A stretch of DNA of 12,500 nt from Acropora yongei (taxonomy: Eukaryota > Cnidaria > Anthozoa > Scleractinia > Acroporidae): NCBI GenBank assembly GCA_014634225.1, contig BLFN01000719.1, positions 3,699,578-3,712,077 on the forward strand. Reading direction: 5' to 3'. The number at the start of each line of letters is the position of its first letter. Positions within the stretch are counted from its first letter, which is position 1. Below, one piece after another: positions 1-5,829 of the stretch. Position numbers and translations under genes: made by a program. The notes beneath the pieces were generated by a model, which made no database searches, was not told the DNA's origin, and saw only the letters and a program-made list of their open reading frames with translations.

Positions 1-217
1 GCTGCATGTTGTTATTGCTAGCAAATTCTTGAACATCAGATACAATATGGCACATTACTGATGGTGAATTTCTAGGTATTACCTCTAATAGAGTTAGGTC
101 GTCAACAAATTTTGCTCGAGGCCTCCAATCATTGACAAGGTCATTTACCATTATTGCAAAAAGTAAGGGCGCTAATTTCGTGCCTTGCGGGATACCTCCA
201 TTTAGTTTGTTCGGGCA
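1..217 (-). mobile_element. Non-LTR retrotransposon (LINE) reverse transcriptase fragment
   Basis: Read on the minus strand, this stretch is one open frame running off the left edge. It contains GGIPQGTKLAPLLF, which fits RT motif B (GxPQGxxLxPLLF), then an NDL, then FVDD, which fits the catalytic YxDD box of motif C, then a VIPRNSPS segment seen in CR1/L2-like elements. Motif A and the fingers, normally 60-80 residues before motif B, are missing: the text before the GGIPQGT does not resemble RT. The copy therefore looks 5'-truncated near position 217, as is common after target-primed reverse transcription. The frame itself has no stop inside the window. Clade assignment (CR1-like) is tentative; identity as RT is strong. 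Confidence 0.85.
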
Positions 218-519
218 AAATAAGAGGAAACTGAAAATTTTGAAACTGTCGCGGCATTCTCGATATTTACAGAAATTGGCTCTTAAAGTAGCTCTGTAGC
301 GGCAATATTGCTGTTTTCCGGTCAAAGCTACACGAAAATCCTTCTTTCTAAGCTTAACTAGAGTTGAAAACATTGGCTTGAAATTTAGGACACAGACACC
401 AGTCAATTTTTGTTCGCAAGGCTGTCCTGGGTACGAGAACTTTGAAAAATTGAGGCTAAATTTTTCGAAATGCAATCCTTCCTCATCCTTGCCATCCGCA
501 ACAACAGAGAGCTTTAATT
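218..519 (-). other. Unexplained open frame continuous with the RT fragment
   Basis: On the minus strand, from just after a TAA at about 522-520, the same frame as the RT stays open for about 100 codons and runs into the RT without a stop. The text includes DEEGLHFEKFS, FSYPGQPCEQKL, VALTGKQQYCRYRAT and FCKYRECRDSFKIF, with six or seven cysteines. I recognise no domain. It may be a fragment of another dispersed repeat that happens to be open, or a coding exon next to which a LINE landed. No ATG with clear context was found near its start; an in-frame Met lies near 374. Confidence 0.35.
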
Positions 520-529
520 AAACAGTCTC

Positions 530-690
530 AGTGCATGAATGATCATCGGAGTTTTAAGCACTACTTAAGCAGTAGCGAGTATGGCCAGAAACGTTCAGGT
601 CTGAATGGGAATTCGAACCATTCCGGTGCAGTGCTTTGCCAGTTCAGCTATCAGGCCAACTGGGGGCTGATCGTTATGTGGGTCGATTAT
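530..690 (-). mobile_element. tRNA-derived SINE
   Basis: On the minus strand an RNA polymerase III A box, TAGCTGAACTGG (650-639), is followed 20 nt later by a B box, GGTTCGAATTC (619-609). The B box matches GGTTCGANNCC closely and the spacing is that of a tRNA. Downstream (towards lower coordinates) comes a non-tRNA body with CTACTGCTTAAGTAGTGCTT and then GATCATTCATGCACTGAG, which I associate with an anthozoan SINE family. The element borders are approximate. Its translation in both strands produces spurious open frames. Confidence 0.7.
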
Positions 691-862
691 GAAAACGTTG
701 TTTCCGTTGATGTAAAGATATATTTCAGCATTCTGAAGTGGCGCAAAAGAGGGTGACAGAGTCCATTTAATGTCAAATGTTCTTGCTTATGTCATAATAG
801 AGAAAAGAGTAAAATATCCTACGGCAAGATTTCGGGAGATAACTGTTGTTTTTCTGACATAC

Positions 863-982
863 CCGTCCTCTCCATACTCTCGTGTTGCGGGTCTTCATTC
901 ACGAAGGCGTCAAAGGTTCCAACCACTTCTTTCAAAGCAGCAATATCCTTTTTCTGCTTATCACTTAGGCCTTCTCTCCAGG
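863..982 (-). CDS. Candidate exon of an unrecognised minus-strand gene
   Basis: The minus strand has a strong acceptor (CTTTTTTCTAG before 982) and a donor (GACGG|GTATGT after 863). The 120-nt interval is open in one frame with phase 1 at both ends. It reads as a charged, helix-like segment containing WREGLSDKQKKDIAALK and VVGTFDAFVNEDPQHES. Its entry phase matches the exit phase of the candidate exon at 1538-1397. A further acceptor (CGCCACTTCAG before 732) would join it in phase to a short terminal exon with a stop at 727-725, placing the SINE in the 3' UTR. No domain is recognised. A plus-strand open frame over the same bases (770-1006) looks like a shadow. Confidence 0.4.
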
Positions 983-1203
983 CTAGAAAAAAGCACGAAA
1001 TGGTGATTTTCGTACCGTTTTGCTCCAGAAAGTCAGATACTAGTCATGCAAATGCAATAGATTCAAAATAAGTTTGTTTGAATCACTCAGAACCGGGCTT
1101 AACCGCTCTCTTTCCCATTTTATCCCAACTCATCTTCATTCCTTTACTTTTGTTAAATTATTTTTTGTTTAATTTATTTTTATTCTTGCAAAAAAGCAAA
1201 AAG

Positions 1204-1214
1204 CCCCCCCCCCC
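1204..1214. repeat. Poly-C homopolymer (11 C)
   Basis: A run of eleven C follows an A/T-rich stretch (1140-1200). It is a simple homopolymer and likely length-variable. The flanks 1000-1390 otherwise show nothing I can identify. Confidence 0.9.
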
Positions 1215-1396
1215 AGCCCTCCCTCTGCGCGCGATCCCTGTATTTGGATATAACGGCTGTATATTAAAGAACTGAGGACGACAAAGGCTACAAAGAAGCC
1301 CCAAATCTAGGATGATTTGACGGACTGAAAAATAATTGAGCTGCACCTTATATTTGCGAGCCGCTGTGCTCCGCAAGACAGCAACGATGTGATTAC

Positions 1397-1538
1397 CTGA
1401 CTTTAGGTTCTGATGACATCGAGAAAATGCAATAGCGATATATTCATTCTCTAACGTCACTTCAAAACAATCGTATCGTACGTTATAAAGAAGGCGGAAT
1501 AATCGATAGTGCTGACCTTCGCCCTCAGGGCTTTTTCT
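1397..1538 (-). CDS. Candidate exon of an unrecognised minus-strand gene
   Basis: The minus strand shows the acceptor CTCTGCTCACTTCAG just before 1538 and the donor GTCAG|GTAATC after 1397. The 142 nt between are open for 47 codons, phase 0 in and phase 1 out, and read as plausible protein: RKSPEGEGQHYRLFRLL, then YDCFEVTLENEYIAIAFSRC. This exit phase fits the exon at 982-863, giving an Ala codon at the join. The entry phase fits the longer version of the exon at 3470-3397. The exon sits between mobile-element sequence, so it could instead be a domesticated or relic transposon piece. Function is unknown. Confidence 0.4.
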
Positions 1539-1585
1539 CTGAAGTGAGCAGAGGATAAGCTTGGAAAAGCCCTGGGAACAAGGTA

Positions 1586-1699
1586 GGCTGTGGAAAGGGT
1601 TGTGAATAAAACTGTGACGGGGACATTGGGACGCGTGTGTAGGGACTTGGGACTTGGCAAGCGAGGGGAGGGACGTGTGGACATCAAGCACGGAACGCC
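1586..1699 (+). repeat. Left arm of a large GC-rich inverted repeat
   Basis: This stretch, rich in GGGAC motifs, matches the reverse complement of 2038-2156. Shared blocks in order are GGCTGTGGAAAG, ATAAAACTGNGAC, GGGACNTTGGGAC-like units, GCGAGGGGAGGGACGTG and ATCAAGC. The arms flank a central segment of about 340 bp. Divergence is clear, so these are old inverted copies of one repeat family or long terminal inverted repeats. Confidence 0.7.
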
Positions 1700-1780
1700 G
1701 GAACGTATGCGACGAAGACGTGGGGACGTGGGAACGTTAATGTTTATCTTTTTTTAAATGGAGAATAGTGAGCAGCACAC

Positions 1781-1820
1781 AGCATCTTGTTAACTTTCAT
1801 AGCATCTTGTTAACTTTCTT
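1781..1820. repeat. Two tandem copies of a 20-bp unit
   Basis: The unit AGCATCTTGTTAACTTTCAT (1781-1800) is repeated at 1801-1820, differing only in the last bases. It abuts the hammerhead-like motif. Confidence 0.9.
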
Positions 1821-1874
1821 TATTATCCGGCCGGTTTCGTCTGATCAAACAGACTTCATCAGGGATTCTAATAA
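1820..1874 (-). ncRNA. Hammerhead-ribozyme-like motif (probably retroelement-derived)
   Basis: On the minus strand CTGATGA (1862-1856) is followed by one extra A, a 5-bp stem II (GTCTG/CAGAC, 1854-1839, loop TTTGAT) and GAAA (1838-1835). These are the two conserved core strands of a hammerhead ribozyme in the right order. Flanks 1863-1874 and 1820-1828 are nearly complementary and could form stem I with a 3-nt bulge. The extra A at stem II, the CCGGCC in place of a normal stem III and the lack of a clear UH cleavage site argue that a single copy is inactive. Similar motifs occur at the ends of Penelope-like retroelements and in retrozymes. Confidence 0.5.
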
Positions 1875-2037
1875 GATGTCTAAAGGGAACTAGTTTTACA
1901 CATGAAGTTATAGTACAAAAGAACTTTCCAGTAAGGATGAGAATAGCAAAACACCCTCAAGAAATACGCGCAGGATGTGACGTAAATCCTGGTGTAAAGT
2001 TTGATTTTGAGGCTCACGATTTAACGTTAAATCCCCC

Positions 2038-2156
2038 GCGTCCCATGCTTGATTACCCCACGTCCCTCCCCTCGCGTCCCCAAGTCCCCACACACGTGTT
2101 CCAATGTGCCCGTCCCATTGTCCCTGTCCCAGTTTTATACAAAGCCTGTGGAAAGT
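2038..2156 (-). repeat. Right arm of the large GC-rich inverted repeat
   Basis: This is the reverse-complement partner of 1586-1699, with matching blocks of the same order. It contains several CGTCCC/AAGTCCCC units. Together the two arms bracket the 20-bp tandem repeat and the hammerhead-like motif, suggesting one composite mobile element of about 570 bp. Confidence 0.7.
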
Positions 2157-2726
2157 TCTATTTGTCCCGTCTGTGGTTACTCCCCTTTCACCCAAGTTTA
2201 ACATGGCTGGCGCCCTATCTTCCGGAAAAAAAAAGAAGAAAACAAGAAGAAGAAAAAAACTTGATTATGTGCCGCCATTTTGTCTGTTTATTTCTTTGCA
2301 TGCTGGTCGTTTTTTTTCGGGAAAGTACGGTATTTTACTCACCTGTCATCGCCTCCCGCAAGACACTTTTTGAGGCTAAAAATAGAACCAGGATGTTAGA
2401 ATATACAAGCTGTATTACTTGTTCATCATTCACTGAATACTTCATCAGTTCATTGCAACGCCGGCTATTTTATTAGGTACATTTACTCTGAACAGGGTCA
2501 GCCTTCAAAAGTTCCTGGTCTTTCAATGAAATTTAAGGACAAAGAATACATTGATTGACCACTTGAAATTCGTCGCAAATCCGCCTTGAGTTATCTTTAT
2601 TCCACAAAAATCCCCTATGTGGGTGTGGGGATAGTAAAACTAAAAAGTTCCCCTCTGAAGGTCTTCCCGATTATAATATCATAAGAATAACAATATGCTA
2701 GGTCAAGGAAACATAGGCAAATATTT
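2157..2726. other. Non-coding stretch with a purine tract and YY1/ETS-like motifs
   Basis: A purine tract of A and GAA units runs over about 2225-2260. GCCGCCATTTTG at 2271-2282 is a good YY1-type motif on the minus strand, and TTCCGGA at about 2220-2226 is an ETS-type core. Short open frames here lack splice or start support. I see no gene. Confidence 0.35.
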
Positions 2727-2751
2727 ATCATTATTATTATTATTATTATTA
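2727..2751. repeat. (ATT)n microsatellite
   Basis: Seven or so consecutive ATT units lie immediately left of the fold-back element region. Confidence 0.9.
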
Positions 2752-2851
2752 AAAATTAGTTTTATTAATGCAGGCGTAGATCCCATTTGGTCCCAGTTGT
2801 CCATAGGTTGGATAGCGCTAACTCGCAACAAATAATTGCCAACAAAATTGG

Positions 2852-2949
2852 TAATGGTAATAGGACTTCGTGTCGTCCAATTCGGTCTGTAATCATACGA
2901 GTGATAACAAAATCGGACGACCGCGCAGCGGGAGTCCGATTTGTTTATC

Positions 2950-2980
<31 letters not shown>

Positions 2981-3001
2981 ACGAAGGCCTATTGTCCATT
3001 A
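2852..3001. mobile_element. 150-bp fold-back (near-perfect palindrome) MITE
   Basis: The two arms, about 65 nt each, are almost exact reverse complements: TAATGG...ATAGGACTTCGTGTCGTCC at the left and GGACGACACGAAGGCCTATT...CCATTA at the right. They meet around a short centre that itself has a CCGC-GCA-GCGG hairpin. The palindrome keeps both strands open, which explains the overlapping frames at 2787-3002 (+) and 2703-2999 (-). I associate this arm text with a high-copy element of coral genomes, from memory and unverified. It encodes nothing. Confidence 0.85.
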
Positions 3002-3229
3002 ATCATAAAAATTACAATTTCCTACAAAAGAAAAATAGCCAAGTTATGTGACAAAGGGATATTTTACATTAAAAAAACTGACAAAGGGTGCATAAATTTA
3101 GGAGTTTGCACACTGTTTCTAAAGTGATTGAAACCAAGGTTGTGATTGGTTGATTTAAACTACAACTTTAATTGTTATTGGTTGATTTAAACTACAACTT
3201 TGAATTTGATTGGTTTGTTGAGCTGTCCA

Positions 3230-3272
<43 letters not shown>

Positions 3273-3316
3273 AAACCAATCACAATTGAGGAAATCATTG
3301 TAATTTTTATGATTAA
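2999..3316. mobile_element. TTAA-flanked MITE with 21-24 bp terminal inverted repeats
   Basis: TCATAAAAATTACAATTTCC (from 3003) at the left is the reverse complement of 3289-3312 at the right, apart from a 3-nt insertion. Both ends are bounded by TTAA (2999-3002 and 3313-3316), the target-site duplication of piggyBac-type elements. A second internal inverted pair, GTGATTGGTT (3143) and AACCAATCAC (3274), lies inside. Because TTAA is palindromic, the exact border between duplication and TIR is ambiguous. The first TTAA overlaps the last bases of the fold-back element. Confidence 0.75.
3145..3208. repeat. Two tandem copies of a 32-bp unit
   Basis: Units start at 3145 and 3177, each beginning ATTGGTTGATTTAAACTACA and nearly identical; a third partial ATTGG follows at 3209. 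This is internal to the TTAA-flanked MITE. Confidence 0.9.
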
Positions 3317-3396
3317 TTGAGTTATCTTGTGGATAGTGCTGTCCACCTGTTCAACAACTGGGGCTTGGTGGGTTGCTTCATATCACTGACACTTAC

Positions 3397-3470
3397 AAAC
3401 CCTCCTGTGACAAAAAATAGATAAAACTCACGTTGATTTGGGTTGTGACCTGATTTCACTGACTCTCCAT
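3397..3470 (-). CDS. Candidate exon of an unrecognised minus-strand gene
   Basis: A very good minus-strand acceptor (TTTTCTCTTTTCAG) precedes 3470. Two donors are possible: CAAC|GTGAGT after 3432 (39-nt exon, phase 1 to 1) and GGTTT|GTAAGT after 3397 (74-nt exon, phase 1 to 0). Both keep the frame open: GESVKSGHNPNQ, then REFYLFFVTGGF in the longer form. The upstream exon at 3943-3895 exits in phase 1 and joins to give an Asp codon. The longer form fits the phase of the exon at 1538-1397. No domain is recognised. Confidence 0.45.
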
Positions 3471-3894
3471 CTGAAAAGAGAAAAGCATTGCCAGTTTGTG
3501 TCATTAACCCATGACAGTATGCATGTGAACAACAGCCAGTTAGATAGTGTAGTTTGAGTCATGAAAAACTCCTATAACTGTGTTGATTGTCAAAAATTCT
3601 AGGCGGGTTTGAGAATGAGCCGGACGAGTCAAATAACCAATGAATCCAGGGCCTGGAAGATTTATTTCCAGAGGACCAATCTCTATGGGTAAGAATAAAA
3701 GTATTGTCCTTTATAGGGTTAAATGTGCTATGAGACAAAGATAAGACCAAATTGAGGACGGAATTAAACAGAACAACTGCACATTGAATATAGGCTGATA
3801 AGCAGAATCAAAAACTACAAAATGAATACTCTCTCACTTGTTTTTCCACTTATTATTCTTTAGAAAAATTAACTTAATAACATACGGAAGATAC

Positions 3895-3943
3895 CTCTAT
3901 TTTGGTTTACTTCTGCGCCAACAATAAATTCATTCCTTTCAAT
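3895..3943 (-). CDS. Candidate 49-nt exon of an unrecognised minus-strand gene
   Basis: Acceptor CATCTGTTTTTAG precedes 3943 and donor ATAGAG|GTATCT follows 3895 on the minus strand. The exon enters in phase 0, as required by the preceding exon, and exits in phase 1, as required by the next. It reads IERNEFIVGAEVNQNR, a plausible beta-strand pair. Such a short exon cannot be proved by composition; the support is the agreement of phases on both sides. Confidence 0.5.
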
Positions 3944-4131
3944 CTAAAAACAGATGGATGAAAAATAAGGCAAAGTGGAGAATAAGTTGAAAAATGGTGG
4001 GGATCAGAGCTTCTATGCCACCCCAGCATTACTCTATCGACAAGCTAAAAAGCTGCGGAGACGGAAGTGGGTCCTCCATCACGATTGAGTCTTCCATGGA
4101 TGGCAGTGGAAGTAAACCTGCGTACAAGACA

Positions 4132-4245
4132 CGCAATCTCTAGCGTACGCTCCGATGAACTTAACGCTGATATTTTAACTTCCTCTGTAAAAGGACTGAC
4201 CACTTATTCCCGCAATATGCGGCCCGCTTTCCTGCTCAAGGAAGG
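4132..4245. other. Coding-like stretch, strand uncertain
   Basis: On the plus strand a segment between CTCTAG and GGAAG|GTAGGT is open (VRSDELNADILTSSVKGL, RNMRPAFLLKE). On the minus strand the acceptor CCTTTTACAG before 4184 opens a 40-codon frame containing LEIACLVRRF, which resembles the LEVAC motifs of the exon at 4585-4353. The minus reading does not fit the phase of its neighbours. The reading remains undecided. Confidence 0.2.
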
Positions 4246-4352
4246 TAGGTTTAATACAAATACCGTTTCTCTTTCACTGAATTGTCACTCTCCATTCCTT
4301 AGTCTTCTACTATGACCACAGGAATAAAATTAGTTCTGAGCTAGTGTCTCAC

Positions 4353-4585
4353 CTCCACCCTGTTATCATTAACTTCTACCGAAGTCCTTTGCCAATGATA
4401 CCGCAAACAAGCGTTAAATTGCCCAAAGAAGTCACGGGCAAGTTCACATGCTACTTCTAACATTGAACCCGCTTGCTTCCATACCCACTTCATGGTATCT
4501 GATGCCAAATCTAAACCAGCTTTAAGCCAAAACTTGATTGTAGTGCATGCCACTTCCAAGGCGCCAAATGCGGAACCCATGTCAG
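4353..4585 (-). CDS. Main candidate exon of an unrecognised minus-strand gene
   Basis: This 233-nt interval has a good acceptor (GTGTTATTTCAG before 4585) and a donor (GTGGAG|GTGAGA after 4353), phase 1 in and phase 0 out. It encodes about 77 residues with a regular amphipathic helical look. It contains two LEVAC motifs 33 residues apart (ALEVACTTIKFWLKAG and MLEVACELARDFFGQF) and several Trp and Cys, then a hydrophilic end (RTSVEVNDNRVE). The upstream piece ending at 4776 supplies the missing first base of its Ala codon. I do not recognise the family. Internal helical repeats suggest a helical-bundle or lipid-binding fold, which is only a guess. Confidence 0.55.
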
Positions 4586-4775
4586 CTGAAATAACACAAA
4601 AATAGACAGTGGCTACCCCTTGGTGTAACTAATTCCTGTTGAAATAGATGTTCTCGTATGACTTACACACTTTGTTCCTGATTAGAGACTTACCCTATCC
4701 AAGACTGAAAAAAGTTCAAATCGGCCGCCCATTCTTTCAATTTATTGAATTTTTACTTCACAGAATGGAGCTTAC

Positions 4776-4812
4776 CTTTGTCTGCAACTGCACTCGCTAG
4801 ATACGTGTTACA
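4776..4812 (-). CDS. Candidate upstream exon of the minus-strand gene
   Basis: The donor GACAAAG|GTAAGC after 4776 is strong. The frame before it reads CNTYLASAVADK and joins in phase to the exon at 4585-4353, giving ADMGSAFG. The intron between would be 190 nt. The 5' border is unresolved: acceptor-like AGs lie before 4812, 4823 and 4830, none with a strong pyrimidine tract, and the frame is closed by a stop a little further upstream. The start codon exon has not been found; it may lie between 4830 and 5580. Confidence 0.45.
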
Positions 4813-4878
4813 CTGACGAGGAGCTGTTTGCTTTAAGCATAATTATGAATAGACTGACGTTTTTGCTATGTTCATGCA

Positions 4879-5150
4879 ATGGGGGTTTTCCCTTGGGGTT
4901 TTTCCCTTTTTGTCCAAAGTAAAAAATGAAAGGGAAACTTTGGCTAGATTTCAGAATACCCCGCCACTTATTAGCATATGAACAAAGTCTATCGTTTTCC
5001 TTAAGGCAATATGTAATTAAGTGGCAAGAGGGGTAAACTTTCACAAAGTACACCCATGCTACGAGGGCTTTCCAGCGGAATTTTCCCTTCTTGTCCAAAC
5101 GAAAGCGAAAATGAAAACGACAAAATTGAAATTGAAAGGGAAAGTTTTTT
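4879..5150. repeat. Two degenerate direct repeats, each hairpin-like
   Basis: TTTTCCCTTTTTGTCCAAA near 4896 and TTTTCCCTTCTTGTCCAAA near 5081 are near-identical. Each is followed by an A-rich stretch ending in GAAAGGGAAA, complementary to its own TTTCCCTTT. These look like two old copies of a small element or two halves of one. The open frames over them are not convincing genes. Confidence 0.45.
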
Positions 5151-5579
5151 TCCTAAAGCAAATAAATTGGATTGCATCATGATTACGTTTCATCACATTC
5201 TCATCAGTTTTGCCGGTCTTAGATCATTCCAGTTATGCATATGGCATAATTGTTCTCGTAAATCAAAGTATTTATGAAAGTACAGGATTCAAGCTTTATG
5301 CGTTGACATCGTATCTTTTTCATGTTTGATGTGAGACGCGACTCATGGCGTTGCGCAACATTTCAGAAGAATTTGAAACTGAAAGTGACAGGGAATTAGA
5401 AAAAAAGCCCCCTTCAAGGGAAAAGTCCCTCCCATTGTCTAAGCTTGTTATGTTTCATTTAGTGTTTACTGCTGCAATCGCTTTTATGATTAAAAAGAAG
5501 AACAAAACGAGGAAGCTCTATCTGTGAGGAAAGTAGTAAGATAGGTTTACGCACAAGGACAAATTGAATCAAAAACTGA

Positions 5580-5667
5580 AACCGGAAATTTTTAAGAGTC
5601 GATGAGAGATGGAAACAGCTGCGCATGCGCAAATGGAAGGGATGTCCCCTGTCGTTGTATTGATTGG
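5580..5667 (+). promoter_or_regulatory. Promoter-like cluster: ETS, NRF1, inverted CCAAT
   Basis: ACCGGAAAT (5581-5589) is an ETS/GABP-type site. TGCGCATGCGCA (5620-5631) is a perfect NRF1 palindrome. TGATTGG (5661-5667) is an inverted CCAAT box of the NF-Y type. All lie 120-205 bp before the ATG of the RING gene, and this combination is typical of TATA-less housekeeping promoters in animals. AAAACTGAAACC just before the ETS site also resembles an interferon-response-type (IRF) element, though one half is off consensus. The cluster could also serve the minus-strand gene as a bidirectional promoter. The transcription start is not visible. Confidence 0.6.
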
Positions 5668-5785
5668 GTGAGGCTTTTGTACTCTAAACTTAGAGCGTAT
5701 TTCGTTTTCGTTTTTATTAGGTGGCAGTGTCTTGCGAATGTAATGCTGACATTGTGCATTGGAAAGAAGGAGAAAACTGGAGGCA

Positions 5786-5829
5786 ATGGAAACGGATTCA
5801 CTAAATATAAAGAATTCGAACGCTGAAAG
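5786..5829 (+). CDS. RCHY1-like: Exon 1 of the RCHY1-like gene (start codon)
   Basis: It encodes METDSLNIKNSNAE plus two bases of the next codon. The donor GAAAG|GTGTAA is acceptable. No other ATG lies between the in-frame stop at 5747 and this one. Confidence 0.65.

Noticed and set aside
609..650. A genuine tRNA gene on the minus strand
   Set aside because: A and B boxes are present, but I could not fit an acceptor stem and anticodon arm, and a SINE body follows.
1158..1691. A single 177-codon minus-strand gene
   Set aside because: Its start lies in the GGGAC inverted repeat and its end in poly-C and A/T-rich sequence; only the 1538-1397 part with splice sites looks coding.
2703..3002. Overlapping frames on both strands over the fold-back element
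   Set aside because: They are translations of the two arms of one palindrome and encode mirror-like text; they are not genes.
4808..5098. 96-codon minus-strand frame starting MDKKGKFRWK
   Set aside because: It runs through the degenerate TTTCCC/GGGAAA repeats and is out of frame with the exon ending at 4776.
5345..5527. 60-codon frame with a possible membrane segment upstream of the promoter cluster
   Set aside because: Start context is poor, no family is recognised and no splice partner is evident; it may be chance.
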